Below, piece after piece: positions 46,696 through 55,498 of a DNA stretch of 64,000 nt (positions within the stretch are counted from its first letter, which is position 1; every line of letters starts with the position of its first letter). The stretch is from DATIYF01 sp035517775 (GTDB lineage Bacteria; Acidobacteriota; Terriglobia; Terriglobales; Acidobacteriaceae), in contig DATIYF010000123.1 in NCBI GenBank assembly GCA_035517775.1, positions 94,084 to 158,083 of the forward strand, given 5' to 3'. Both the position numbers and the translations under genes were made by a program. A model generated the notes under the pieces. That model did not search any database. It saw only the letters and a program-made list of their open reading frames with translations, and was not told where the DNA came from.

Positions 46696-47789
46696 AGTAT
46701 CTCGACGAATACCGCGACGGACGCATCGCGCGAGCGCTGGCCGCGCAGATCGCGGAGACCGCCACCCGACCTTGGGTATTGATGGAGATCTGCGGAGGCC
46801 AGACGCACACCATCATGCGCTACGGCCTTGATGAACTGTTGCCACGCTCCGTCGAACTCGTCCACGGCCCTGGGTGCCCCGTCTGCGTCACCCCGCTTGA
46901 GACTATCGACAGGGCGATCGCGCTCGCCCTGCGTCCCGACGTCATCCTGGTTTCCTACGGCGATATGCTGCGTGTCCCCGGCTCGAACTCCGACCTGTTT
47001 CATGCGAAGGCACGGGGCGCCGACGTCCGCGTCGTTTATTCCCCCGTAGAATCTCTCAGGGTCGCGCGTGAGAACCCCGAATGCAAAGTTGTTTTCCTGG
47101 CCATCGGTTTCGAGACAACCGCTCCCGCCAACGCGATGGCCGTCTGGCAGGCAAAATGCGATGGGCTCACGAACTTTTCTGCGCTGGTTTCGCATGTGCT
47201 GGTTCCGCCTGCGATCCGGGCGTTGATGACCGCGCCCCAGAACCGCGTCCAGGCTTTCATCGCTCCCGGCCATGTGTGTACGATCATGGGGTATCGCGAA
47301 TACGAAGACCTGGTGCGGGATTATCGCGTTCCAATCGTCGTTGGCGGCTTTGAGCCGGTGGATGTTCTCGAGGCGATTCTCATGTTGGTCCGGCAACTCG
47401 AACATGGGGAATCGTGCATCGAGAACCAGTATGTGCGCTCGGTGAACTACCACGGAAATCTCCCCGCGCAGCGCATCATGGGCCAGGTCTTCGAAATTGC
47501 GGACCAGAAATGGCGCGGAATCGGAAGCATTCCCGGAAGCGGGCTCCGCCTGCGCGAAGAATACGCAGCCTTCGACGCCGCTCGCATCTTCGATCTTCAG
47601 CTTGTGACCGCGGACGAGCCTGGCGAATGCATCAGCGCACAGGTGTTGCAGGGACTGAAGAAGCCGACCGACTGTCCGGCGTTTGCCATTCGTTGCACTC
47701 CGGAGAATCCCCTGGGTGCTCCGATGGTTTCCGCCGAAGGCGCGTGCGCCGCGTACTATCACTATCGGCGTCACGCGCACGCGAGTTAA
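46692..47789 (+). CDS. hypD: [NiFe] hydrogenase maturation Fe-S protein HypD
   Basis: The 365-residue protein carries MEICGGQTHTIMRYGLDELL, HGPGCPVCVTPLE, IGFETTAPANAMAVWQA and GHVCTIMGYREYEDL. These hold the conserved cysteines that scaffold the Fe(CN)2CO unit, and a C-terminal Cys-containing [4Fe-4S] region (CISAQVLQGLKKPTDCPAF, CTPENPLGAPMVSAEGAC) follows. HypD works with HypC to assemble the iron ligands from carbamoyl-derived cyanide. It overlaps hypC by 4 bp, and hypE starts 23 bp after its stop. Confidence 0.95.
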   Translation: MKYLDEYRDGRIARALAAQIAETATRPWVLMEICGGQTHTIMRYGLDELLPRSVELVHGPGCPVCVTPLETIDRAIALALRPDVILVSYGDMLRVPGSNSDLFHAKARGADVRVVYSPVESLRVARENPECKVVFLAIGFETTAPANAMAVWQAKCDGLTNFSALVSHVLVPPAIRALMTAPQNRVQAFIAPGHVCTIMGYREYEDLVRDYRVPIVVGGFEPVDVLEAILMLVRQLEHGESCIENQYVRSVNYHGNLPAQRIMGQVFEIADQKWRGIGSIPGSGLRLREEYAAFDAARIFDLQLVTADEPGECISAQVLQGLKKPTDCPAFAIRCTPENPLGAPMVSAEGACAAYYHYRRHAHAS

Positions 47790-47812
47790 GAAACGTGCCG
47801 GAAGAAAAGACT

Positions 47813-48853
47813 ATGCTCGAACTGAGTTGCCCGTCGCCCTTTCCCATCAAGGACACGGTGCTGCTCGGTCACGGTAGCGGAGGCAAGCTTAGCGCCGAGC
47901 TTGTGCGCCAGGTTTTCTTGCCACTGCTCCGGAATCCTGCTCTGGCCCGCCTCGATGACCAGGCCATCGTCAACGTCAACGGCAACCGCTTCGCTTTCAG
48001 CACCGATTCTTTTGTGGTAAAGCCGCTGTTTTTCCCCGGTGGTGATATCGGCTCTCTCGCGGTTCACGGCACCATCAACGATCTGGCCATGGGGGGAGCG
48101 CAGCCGCTGTTCCTGAGCGCGGCCTTCATCATCGAGGAAGGGTTTTCCATGAACGCGTTGCGACGCGTGGTGGGGTCACTGCAAAAAGCAGCCGCCGCGG
48201 CTGGTGTTTGCGTAGTGACCGGCGATACGAAGGTCGTGGAGAAGGGCAGCGGTGATGGACTCTTCATTACAACGACGGGCGTGGGCTTGGTGCCTGACGG
48301 CATTGATCTTTCGGCAAACCGCGCACAACCCGGCGATCAAGTGCTGCTCAGCGGGCCGATCGGGGACCACGGCATCGCTATCCTGGCACAACGAGGGGGC
48401 CTTGAGTTCGAAAGTGAAATACGCAGTGACAGCGCGGCGCTGCACACACTCGTGGCCGATATGTTGCGGGCGTCACCGGCCATCCGTTGCATGCGCGACC
48501 CGACCCGTGGCGGCGTCTCCAGCGCGTTGAACGAAATTGCGCAGCAGTCGCAGGTAGGCATCTTGCTTGAAGAGCGGGCAATCCCGGTAAGAGAAGAGGT
48601 CCGCGGCGCGTGCGAGATGTTGGGCCTTGATCCACTGTATGTTGCGAATGAGGGGAAGTTGCTGGCCATCGTCAGCTCTAACGCAGCCGAACCGGTGCTG
48701 GAAGCCATGCGCAGTCACCCTCTGGGCAATGAAGCCCGGATCGTCGGCGCCGTCACGGCGAGCAATCCTTCGCTGGTCACGATGCGAACTCTGCTCGGGA
48801 CGACCCGCGTTGTTGACATGCTGCCGGGGGACCAGTTGCCCCGCATCTGTTGA
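47813..48853 (+). CDS. hypE: [NiFe] hydrogenase maturation protein HypE (carbamoyl dehydratase)
   Basis: The 346-residue PurM-like ATPase starts MLELSCPSPFPIK and has LLGHGSGGKLSAELVRQVFL, GDIGSLAVHGTINDLAMGGA and CMRDPTRGGVSSALNEIAQQ. It ends in the diagnostic LPRIC, whose terminal Cys carries the thiocarbamate/thiocyanate that becomes the cyanide ligand. I start at the ATG with GGAAG upstream; a GTG six codons earlier is possible. The frame extends 133 codons further upstream over hypD, but that part is antisense-like noise. The carbamoyl donor enzyme HypF is not in the window. Confidence 0.94.
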   Translation: MLELSCPSPFPIKDTVLLGHGSGGKLSAELVRQVFLPLLRNPALARLDDQAIVNVNGNRFAFSTDSFVVKPLFFPGGDIGSLAVHGTINDLAMGGAQPLFLSAAFIIEEGFSMNALRRVVGSLQKAAAAAGVCVVTGDTKVVEKGSGDGLFITTTGVGLVPDGIDLSANRAQPGDQVLLSGPIGDHGIAILAQRGGLEFESEIRSDSAALHTLVADMLRASPAIRCMRDPTRGGVSSALNEIAQQSQVGILLEERAIPVREEVRGACEMLGLDPLYVANEGKLLAIVSSNAAEPVLEAMRSHPLGNEARIVGAVTASNPSLVTMRTLLGTTRVVDMLPGDQLPRIC

Positions 48854-48862
48854 GGCGCGGAA

Positions 48863-49249
48863 ATGCACGAACTGAGTGTCGCGGCCGCGTTGCTCGAGGG
48901 CGTAAGAGAGCAGCTGGCGCGCCGTCCCTCCGCCCAGTTGCGGAAGATTGGCATACGCCTGGGCGAATTGTCGGCGGTCGATCCTGAGGCGCTCCGGTTC
49001 GCCTTCGAAGTCCTCACCCGGGATAGCGAACTCCCGGAGGCGGAACTGCAGATCGAGATTTGCCCTCGCCGTCATCGCTGTTCCGCCTGCGGCTTTGAAT
49101 TTACGGTTCACGACTATGACTGGCAGTGTCCGCAATGTTCGAGCCTCGATACTCACTGCATCGCCGGCGAGGAACTGGAATTATCGTTTCTGGAGGTAGA
49201 GGAACATGGACCGAGTGCCGTTCCAGCAGAAAATTCTGAGCGAAAATGA
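48863..49249 (+). CDS. hypA: Hydrogenase nickel-insertion protein HypA
   Basis: The 128-residue metallochaperone starts MHELSVAAALLEGV with His2, the nickel ligand. It has the structural zinc site as two CxxC pairs (CSACGFEF and CPQCSSLDTHC, about residues 73-96). It delivers nickel to the hydrogenase large subunit with HypB. Its last 44 bp overlap the start of hypB, longer than the usual 4-bp overlaps in this operon, and the C-terminal tail (EEHGPSAVPAENSERK) is probably dispensable. Confidence 0.94.
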   Translation: MHELSVAAALLEGVREQLARRPSAQLRKIGIRLGELSAVDPEALRFAFEVLTRDSELPEAELQIEICPRRHRCSACGFEFTVHDYDWQCPQCSSLDTHCIAGEELELSFLEVEEHGPSAVPAENSERK

Positions 49250-49883
49250 ACGCACCGCGAATGCGCTGCGCGCTCGTTTTCACGAGCATGGAATCCTCTG
49301 CCTTAACATGGTCAGTTCACCCGGCTCCGGCAAAACCAGCTTACTCGAGCGCACCCTGGAAAGTTTCGCGCCCAGCGAGCGCGTTGCCCTCCTTACAGGC
49401 GACATCCAGACCGACAACGACGCGGTCCGGCTCCGCCGCTTCGGATTTCCCGTAAAGCAGATCACCACGGGCGGCACCTGTCATCTCGATGCGCGCATGA
49501 TTGAGCGGGGCCTGGCGGATTGGCGGCTCGAAGATATCGAGCTGCTCCTGATCGAAAATGTCGGCAACCTCGTGTGCCCGTCGAGTTATGACCTGGGCGA
49601 AGCTGCCAAAATTGTGGTCCTTAGCGTCACCGAAGGCGAAGACAAGCCGCTGAAATATCCGGCGATTTTCTTCAAGTCCGAGCTGATGGTGCTCAACAAG
49701 ATGGACCTACTGCCTCACGTGCCCTTCGTAGTCGAGAGCGCGGAAGAGAACGCACGCCGCGTGCATCCTGCCATGGAAATCGTCAGGAGCTCGAGCCTGA
49801 CGCTCGAAGGCGCGCAGGAGTGGCTGCGCTGGCTTGATCATCGTCGCCGCTCAGCCCGCGATCTCAGGGCCGTATCTGTCTAG
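49206..49883 (+). CDS. hypB: Hydrogenase nickel-incorporation GTPase HypB
   Basis: The 225-residue GTPase has the P-loop SSPGSGKTSLLERTL, TGDIQTDNDAVRLRR, the metal-site motif TGGTCHLDARM, LIENVGNLVCPSSYDLGEA, VTEGEDKPLKYP and the base-recognition VLNKMDLLP. It lacks both the N-terminal CxxCGC high-affinity nickel motif and any His-rich stretch, so it is a short form that must rely on HypA or other nickel sources. GGAGG lies 9 bp before ATG. It is the last hyp gene before a 322-bp gap and the hox operon. Confidence 0.93.
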   Translation: MDRVPFQQKILSENERTANALRARFHEHGILCLNMVSSPGSGKTSLLERTLESFAPSERVALLTGDIQTDNDAVRLRRFGFPVKQITTGGTCHLDARMIERGLADWRLEDIELLLIENVGNLVCPSSYDLGEAAKIVVLSVTEGEDKPLKYPAIFFKSELMVLNKMDLLPHVPFVVESAEENARRVHPAMEIVRSSSLTLEGAQEWLRWLDHRRRSARDLRAVSV

Positions 49884-50205
49884 TTTATGGATATGCGCTG
49901 CCGTAATCAGGTTTTCGGCGTCTTCCGCTCAAACGAAATGTATCGTTCGCCATTGCGCCCAACGAGGCCGGACATGTGCCGGCCCTGATCTCCCTGACAT
50001 TGCCTTCTGCGCTGATTGCGTGTGCGAGCTGTTCGACCCATGGCTGGGGAAAGTCAATGGCACAAGCTCCAAACAGCTGCTATGAACGCCACTCTGCAAG
50101 TGTTGCGAGGGTATAGCTTGTCACCTTGCCCTGTGACTCTAATCACCTCGGCGGCAGTGCCGATGTCTTAATTAATATATGTAGTACATTTGTGAGATTC
50201 CTAGG
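49884..50205. other. Intergenic region, hydrogenase operon promoter area
   Basis: No gene is supported in these 322 bp; the frame at 49834-50085 starts inside hypB and has no domain or ribosome site. The region contains the CRP-type site and an AT-rich patch (TTAATTAATATAT, 50168-50180) that would place a -10 element 30-35 bp beyond the centre of that site. That fits class II activation. Confidence 0.55.
50132..50147. promoter_or_regulatory. CRP-type palindrome upstream of hoxEFUYH
   Basis: TGTGA-CTCTAA-TCACC matches the consensus at 9 of 10 positions. It lies about 60 bp before the hoxE start, with an AT-rich -10-like segment at the distance expected for an activator-dependent promoter. Confidence 0.55.
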
Positions 50206-50721
50206 ATGCCAATGATGGCAGCAAGTTTGGTTAAGCCCTCAGCCCCCAGCCAGGACAAACGCTGGAAGATCGTGGATGCGGTCATGCGCCGCGTGGGGCA
50301 GAACTCGCGCGGTCTGATCGAAACGTTGCACTCGGTCCAGGAAGCCTTCGGCTATCTGGATGAGACTGCCCTGCGATATGTCGCGCTCTCGTTGCGGGTG
50401 CCGCTCAGCCGTGCTTACGGCGTGGCCACCTTCTACCATTTCTTCACGCTCAAGCCGGCGGGCGAACACACTTGCGTGATTTGCCTCGGGACGGCCTGCT
50501 ACATCAAGGGCGCCCCGCAATTGTTTGACGCCGTGAAACAGGAACTGGGAATCTCTGCTGGCGAGACCACCGCCGATAGAAAGGTCTCGCTGCTCTCCGC
50601 CCGCTGCCTCGGCTCTTGCGGTCTCGCTCCCGCCGTCGTGTATGACAGTGAGGTGGCGGGCAAGGTAACTCCCGAGCAATTGAAACAGCAACTGGCAAAA
50701 TGGGACGCTCATGTCGCCTGA
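50206..50721 (+). CDS. hoxE: Bidirectional hydrogenase diaphorase subunit HoxE (NuoE-like)
   Basis: The 171-residue thioredoxin-like [2Fe-2S] protein has the four ligands as CLGTACYIKGAPQL (about residue 90) and SARCLGSCGLAPAVVYD (about residue 132). It also has the NuoE N-terminal helical part (LIETLHSVQEAFGYLDETAL). HoxE joins the diaphorase HoxF/HoxU to electron partners. The first ATG overlaps an AGGA, so Met3 or Met4 (50212/50215) is an equally likely start. The gene opens the hox operon; hoxF overlaps its 3' end by 11 bp. Confidence 0.9.
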   Translation: MPMMAASLVKPSAPSQDKRWKIVDAVMRRVGQNSRGLIETLHSVQEAFGYLDETALRYVALSLRVPLSRAYGVATFYHFFTLKPAGEHTCVICLGTACYIKGAPQLFDAVKQELGISAGETTADRKVSLLSARCLGSCGLAPAVVYDSEVAGKVTPEQLKQQLAKWDAHVA

Positions 50722-52345
50722 AGAACTCGAACAGATTGCCGAAACCGAACGCGAGACGCAATCGCGTTTCACCCAGACCGTACGAGTGTGTGTCGCCGCG
50801 GGATGCCTTTCCTGCCAAAGCCAGGCGGTGAAAGACGCCCTCGATAAGGACATTGCGCGCCGCGGTTGGGGCGACCATTGCAAGAGCAAAGGGGTAGGCT
50901 GCATGGGCTTATGCGCCGAAGGTCCGCTTGTCTCTACCAGCGCGGGCACGCTCTACAAGCACGCCGTCGCTGAAGATGGGTCGGCCATTCTCGACAGCCT
51001 TGGCCACCAGCCGGTGGAACGATTGCTCTGTTCCACCGACGTTCCTTTCTTTCAGCGCCAGCAGAAGATCGTGCTTGAGAACTCCGGCGTCATTGATCCC
51101 GAACGGATCGAGGAGTACATCGCGGCCGAAGGTTATCGTGCGCTGATCCACGCGCTCACGGAGATGAAGCCGGCGGAGATCATCGAGCAGGTCACCAAGA
51201 GTGGTCTGCGTGGACGGGGCGGCGCAGGCTACCCCACCGGCCTCAAGTGGAGCACGGTCGCAAAGGCCGTGGGCCCCAAGAAATTCGTCATCTGCAATGC
51301 GGACGAGGGCGATCCCGGCGCATTCATGGACCGCAGCGTGCTGGAAAGCGATCCGCACCGCGTTCTCGAAGGGATGCTGATCGCCGCTTACGCAGTAGGC
51401 GCGTCAGAAGGCTACATCTACGTGCGCGCCGAGTATCCCCTGGCTATCAAGCGTTTGAAGACGGCCATTCGGCAGGCTGAGAAACTGGGATTGCTTGGGA
51501 CCAACATTTGCGGCACGCAGTTCAACTTCCGTATCGATCTCCGCCTCGGCGCCGGGGCCTTCGTCTGCGGAGAGGAAACGGCGCTCATCGCTTCCATCGA
51601 AGGGCAGCGCGGCACTCCACGTCCGCGACCGCCGTATCCCGCGGTCGAAGGCCTGCTTGGCCAACCGACGCTGATCAACAACGTGGAAACTTTCGCCAAC
51701 GTCGCGCCCATCATCCGCAATGGCGGCGATTGGTATGCTGTTATCGGCACAGAAAAAAGCAAGGGGACCAAAGTCTTCGCCCTCGCTGGACGGGTGCAGA
51801 ACACCGGCCTGGTGGAAGTCCCCATGGGAATCACGCTGCGCGAAATGGTGTTCGAAATCGGCGGTGGAATTCCCGACGGAAAACAGTTCAAAGCGGTGCA
51901 GACCGGCGGCCCTTCCGGCGGCTGCTTACCCTCCGAGTGCCTTGATATGCCGGTAGACTACGAATCGCTGGCGCGGGCGGGCTCGATCATGGGCTCGGGC
52001 GGCATGATCGTGATGGATGAAACCTCTTGCATGGTTGATGTAGCCAAATATTTTATGGAATTCTGCATGACCGAATCCTGTGGCAAGTGCATTCCCTGTC
52101 GGGTAGGCACTTACCAGATGTACCGCCTGCTCGATACGATCACTAAGCTCCAGGCCTCACCCCGCGATCTTACGTTGCTTGAAGAACTGTGTGACCTGGT
52201 GCGCAACACCAGCCTTTGCGGCCTCGGGCAGTCGGCGCCCAACCCGGTGCTGAGCACCCTGCGTTATTTTGCGGAGGAATACAAAGCTCATATTGCCGAT
52301 AACAGATGCGCAGCCGGAGTCTGCCACGCAGGAGCGCGCGTATGA
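50711..52345 (+). CDS. hoxF: Bidirectional hydrogenase NAD(H)-binding subunit HoxF
   Basis: The 544-residue NuoF-like protein has an N-terminal thioredoxin-like [2Fe-2S] domain with CVAAGCLSCQSQ and GVGCMGLCAEGP (about residues 27-75). The FMN/NAD(H) body follows: GRGGAGYPTGLKWSTV, CNADEGDPGAFMDRSVLESD, YVRAEYPLAIKRL and CGEETALIASIEGQRG. The C-terminal [4Fe-4S] site is SCGKCIPCRVGTYQM plus a later Cys in NTSLCGLGQ. It oxidises or reduces NAD(H). Overlaps with hoxE (11 bp) and hoxU (4 bp) show translational coupling. Confidence 0.94.
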   Translation: MSPEELEQIAETERETQSRFTQTVRVCVAAGCLSCQSQAVKDALDKDIARRGWGDHCKSKGVGCMGLCAEGPLVSTSAGTLYKHAVAEDGSAILDSLGHQPVERLLCSTDVPFFQRQQKIVLENSGVIDPERIEEYIAAEGYRALIHALTEMKPAEIIEQVTKSGLRGRGGAGYPTGLKWSTVAKAVGPKKFVICNADEGDPGAFMDRSVLESDPHRVLEGMLIAAYAVGASEGYIYVRAEYPLAIKRLKTAIRQAEKLGLLGTNICGTQFNFRIDLRLGAGAFVCGEETALIASIEGQRGTPRPRPPYPAVEGLLGQPTLINNVETFANVAPIIRNGGDWYAVIGTEKSKGTKVFALAGRVQNTGLVEVPMGITLREMVFEIGGGIPDGKQFKAVQTGGPSGGCLPSECLDMPVDYESLARAGSIMGSGGMIVMDETSCMVDVAKYFMEFCMTESCGKCIPCRVGTYQMYRLLDTITKLQASPRDLTLLEELCDLVRNTSLCGLGQSAPNPVLSTLRYFAEEYKAHIADNRCAAGVCHAGARV

Positions 52346-53061
52346 GTCCCGTGACCGGCGTCAAGACCCTCAAAATCAACGGGCGCGACCTGAGCGCCCG
52401 CGAAGATGAGACCATTCTCGATGTCGCCCGCCAGAATGGCATCTTTATCCCGCGCCTCTGCGAGTTGGAGGGGCTCTCCACCGTCGGCGCTTGCCGTTTG
52501 TGCCTGGTGGAAGTGAAAGGCGCCAACCGCCTCCTGGCCTCCTGCGTCACCCGGGTGGAAGAGGGCATGGAGGTAACTACCAGCTCTGAGCGTCTGGAGC
52601 GCTATCGCAAGGGCATCATCGAGCTGCTGTTCACCGAGCGCAATCACATCTGCTCGGTTTGCGTCTCGAACGGCCACTGCGAGTTGCAGTTCCTGTCGCA
52701 GAAGCTCGAAATTACACATATTCATTATCCCTACCGCTATCCATCCGCCCCGGTGGATGCATCTCACGACCGCTTTGTCATCGATCACAACCGCTGCATC
52801 CTGTGCACCCGCTGCGTGCGGGTATGCGGCGAGATCGAAGGCGCACACACCTGGGACGTGAAGGGCCGGGGCATCGACTCCATGGTCATCACCGACCTTA
52901 ATCAACCCTGGGGTTCCTCCGACACCTGCACCGGCTGCGGCAAGTGCGTACAAGTTTGTCCCACGGGAGCGCTCTTTGAGAAAGGCAAATCGGTCGCCGA
53001 GATGGAGAAGCGGCGCGAGTTTTTGCCCTATTTGCAACTGATGCGAGAGGAGAAATCGTGA
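52342..53061 (+). CDS. hoxU: Bidirectional hydrogenase Fe-S subunit HoxU (NuoG-N-like)
   Basis: The 239-residue electron-transfer subunit carries an N-terminal [2Fe-2S] domain (CELEGLSTVGACRLCLVEV plus a later Cys in LLASCVT) and a His/Cys cluster region (CSVCVSNGHCELQF). Two [4Fe-4S] motifs follow (CILCTRCVRVCGEI and CTGCGKCVQVCPTGALFE). I start it at the ATG overlapping the hoxF stop by 4 bp; the frame's earlier ATG lies inside hoxF. It wires the flavin of HoxF to the hydrogenase module HoxYH. Confidence 0.94.
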   Translation: MSPVTGVKTLKINGRDLSAREDETILDVARQNGIFIPRLCELEGLSTVGACRLCLVEVKGANRLLASCVTRVEEGMEVTTSSERLERYRKGIIELLFTERNHICSVCVSNGHCELQFLSQKLEITHIHYPYRYPSAPVDASHDRFVIDHNRCILCTRCVRVCGEIEGAHTWDVKGRGIDSMVITDLNQPWGSSDTCTGCGKCVQVCPTGALFEKGKSVAEMEKRREFLPYLQLMREEKS

Positions 53062-53591
53062 GCAAGAAGCGGCTCGCTACCGTGTGGCTTGACGGCTGTT
53101 CCGGCTGCCACATGTCATTTCTCGATCTGGATGAGCGCCTGCTCGCGCTGGCCGAGAATGCTGAACTGGTCTACAGCCCTCTGGTGGATGCAAAAGTGTT
53201 TCCCGATGATGTGGACGTAACACTGGTCGAAGGCGCGGTAAGCAGCGAGGAAGATCTGCACAAGATCCGGAACGTGCGCAATCGCACTAAGGTTCTAGTC
53301 TCGCTCGGCGACTGTGCCGTGACCGCCAACGTGCCCAGCATGCGGAACCCGTTTCCCCTCAAAGCGATCTACGACCGCGCCTACCGCGAGAACACAACCC
53401 TCGATCCCGGCGTCCCCAACCAGGAGATACCGCGCCTTCTGCCACAGGCGCGGCCCATTCATGAATTCGTGACCGTTGATGTGTTCGTGCCCGGATGCCC
53501 GCCCTCGGCCGACACCATTTTCTATTGTGTGAGCGAGCTGCTCGCGGGGCGGCAGCCGGAATTGAGTCCGAAGACGCGCTTCGGAGCTTAG
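53058..53591 (+). CDS. hoxY: [NiFe] hydrogenase small subunit HoxY
   Basis: The 177-residue short-form small subunit has WLDGCSGCHMSFLDLDERLL at the N terminus, VEGAVSSEEDLHKIR, SLGDCAVTANVPSMRNPF and the C-terminal VPGCPPSADTIFYC. Together these supply the four ligands of the proximal [4Fe-4S] cluster only, as in group 3d soluble enzymes. No Tat signal peptide is present, so it is cytoplasmic. The ATG overlaps hoxU by 4 bp and the gene ends 8 bp before hoxH. Confidence 0.94.
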   Translation: MSKKRLATVWLDGCSGCHMSFLDLDERLLALAENAELVYSPLVDAKVFPDDVDVTLVEGAVSSEEDLHKIRNVRNRTKVLVSLGDCAVTANVPSMRNPFPLKAIYDRAYRENTTLDPGVPNQEIPRLLPQARPIHEFVTVDVFVPGCPPSADTIFYCVSELLAGRQPELSPKTRFGA

Positions 53592-53599
53592 GAGCCATA

Positions 53600-55030
53600 G
53601 TGGAGCGGCAAAGGACCATCGTGATTGATCCGGTGACCCGAATCGAGGGTCACGCCAAAATCACGCTCCATCTCGATGAGTATGGAGAGGTAGCCGAGGC
53701 GCGTTTTCACGTCACCCAGTTTCGCGGCTTCGAAAAACTCTGCGAGGGCCGCCCCTTCACCGAGATGCCGTCGCTCATGGCCCGGATCTGCGGCATCTGC
53801 CCGGTCAGCCATCTCATTGCCTCCGCTAAGGCTTGCGACGCATTGATGGCGGTGCGTATTCCGCCTACTGCTGACAAGTTGCGCCGCGTTTTTAACATGG
53901 CGCAGATCGTGCAGTCGCACGCCTTAAGCCTGTTTCACCTCTCCTCTCCGGACCTGCTTTTCGGCATGGATGCCGATCCTGCGAAGACCAATCTGTGGGG
54001 CATCGCCGAGCGCAATCCGCAGCTTGCTCGCGATGGAATACTTCTCCGCCAGTTCGGCCAGCAGATCATCGAGCGCCTGGGCGGTAAGCGCATCCATCCC
54101 GCGTGGGTGGTGCCCGGAGGCGTGAGCCAACCCTTGAGCGTCGAGGACCGTGATGCGATTCTGAAGGCTGTTCCCGAAGCCCTGGCGATCGCCGAACGCG
54201 CCCTCAGCTGGTTTAAGGAAATTCGCGAAAACTTCCGCGAAGAGATCAGCAGCTTCGGCAACTTTCCATCCCTGTTTCTTGGAACGGTAAGCGAAGATGG
54301 GCGGATTGCCTTCTACGATGGTCAGCTGCGCTTTGGCGACGCCAGCGCAAACGTGGTCGCAGACAAACTCGATGGCACGCGCTACTTCGACTTCCTCGGA
54401 GAGAAGGTGGAACCCTGGAGCTATCTGAAATCTGCCTTCTACAAGCCGAAAGGATACCCCGACGGCATTTACCGGGTAGGTCCCCTGGCCAGGTTGAACG
54501 TTGCCGATCGTTGTGGGACGCTGCGCGCCGATCAGGAACTGGCGGAGTTCAAGGAGCTGCAGCGCACCGCAATTCTCAGCTCGTTCCATTATCACCAGGC
54601 GCGGCTCATCGAAATCCTTTACTGCATCGAACGGCTGGAGGAATTGCTGCAAGGCCCGGAAATCCTTTCCCGGCACGTGCGCGCCGAGGCCCGAGCCAAT
54701 TCTCAGGAGGGTGTGGGAGTCGCCGAAGCGCCTCGTGGCACCTTGTTCCATCACTACAAGATCGATGAAAACGGACTCATGCAGTGGGCGAACCTGATCA
54801 TCGCCACCGGACAGAATAATCTTGCGATGAACCGCAGCGTGCTACAGGTCGCGAAACATTTTGTGCATGGCGACCGGCTCACGCCCGGTATGTTGAACCG
54901 CGTGGAAGCCGTCATACGAACCTACGACCCTTGCCTCAGTTGCTCCACCCATGCCGTTGGACAGATGGCATTGCGGGTCCAGCTGGTGGACGCAGCTGGT
55001 AACGTGGTGGATGAAGTAGCGCGGCCGTAA
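53600..55030 (+). CDS. hoxH: [NiFe] hydrogenase large subunit HoxH (group 3d)
   Basis: The 476-residue subunit has the N-terminal nickel motif RICGICPVSHLIASAKACD (about residue 60) after TIVIDPVTRIEGHAKITLHL. The C-terminal motif is DPCLSCSTHAVGQMALRVQL (about residue 440). This gives the CxxC pairs that bind the Ni-Fe centre and a short C-terminal extension after STH for protease removal. I use the GTG at 53600, with GGAG 6 bp upstream; the longer frame starting inside hoxY has no homology-like sequence before it. It catalyses reversible hydrogen oxidation coupled to NAD(H). Confidence 0.94.
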   Translation: MERQRTIVIDPVTRIEGHAKITLHLDEYGEVAEARFHVTQFRGFEKLCEGRPFTEMPSLMARICGICPVSHLIASAKACDALMAVRIPPTADKLRRVFNMAQIVQSHALSLFHLSSPDLLFGMDADPAKTNLWGIAERNPQLARDGILLRQFGQQIIERLGGKRIHPAWVVPGGVSQPLSVEDRDAILKAVPEALAIAERALSWFKEIRENFREEISSFGNFPSLFLGTVSEDGRIAFYDGQLRFGDASANVVADKLDGTRYFDFLGEKVEPWSYLKSAFYKPKGYPDGIYRVGPLARLNVADRCGTLRADQELAEFKELQRTAILSSFHYHQARLIEILYCIERLEELLQGPEILSRHVRAEARANSQEGVGVAEAPRGTLFHHYKIDENGLMQWANLIIATGQNNLAMNRSVLQVAKHFVHGDRLTPGMLNRVEAVIRTYDPCLSCSTHAVGQMALRVQLVDAAGNVVDEVARP

Positions 55031-55033
55031 TGC

Positions 55034-55498
55034 ATGCCTCGAATACTCATCGTCGGGTACGGTAATCCCTTACGTGGGGATGATGGCGTGGCGTGGCGGG
55101 TGGCAGAGGAACTCTCACGCGCGCCCTTGCCCAACGACGTTCAAGTCGTGGCTTGCCACCAGCTCGCCCCCGAGCTAGCCAGTCAGATGAGCCAGACGGC
55201 GAGGGTCTTGTTCGTTGATGCCACTGCGACGGGCGCCGCCGGGGAAATCAAACTGGAGGAAGTGAAACCTGGGGAATCAGTCGCCCCTTTCTCACACGCC
55301 CTTACACCTGGGGCGCTCCTGGCACTGTCCCGGGAACTCTACGGAAATTCTCCACAGGCATTCATGATCTCGATCAGCGGAGCAAATTTCGACCACGGTG
55401 AGACTCTATCGCCAAAGGTGGAAGCCGCGTTCACCCGGCTACTTGCGCTGTTGGCCCGCTTGAGCAGGCCCGAGCCCTCTCCCGTCTCCGTGGGCTGA
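55034..55498 (+). CDS. hoxW: Hydrogenase maturation endopeptidase (HoxW/HycI-type)
   Basis: The 154-residue protease starts LIVGYGNPLRGDDGVAWRVA with the first nickel-sensing Asp. It also has VLFVDATATGAAGEIKLEEV and FSHALTPGALLALSRELYG with the conserved His region. It cleaves the HoxH C-terminal extension once nickel is inserted. It lies 3 bp after hoxH and closes the operon. The family assignment is firm; the name hoxW rests on its position. Confidence 0.88.
   Translation: MPRILIVGYGNPLRGDDGVAWRVAEELSRAPLPNDVQVVACHQLAPELASQMSQTARVLFVDATATGAAGEIKLEEVKPGESVAPFSHALTPGALLALSRELYGNSPQAFMISISGANFDHGETLSPKVEAAFTRLLALLARLSRPEPSPVSVG

Noticed and set aside
46686..47780. Minus-strand 364-codon frame opposite hypD
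   Set aside because: hypD carries all family motifs; the antisense frame is a composition effect.
47414..47812. In-frame 133-codon upstream extension of hypE
   Set aside because: It lies wholly over hypD in another frame and reads as Arg-rich noise.
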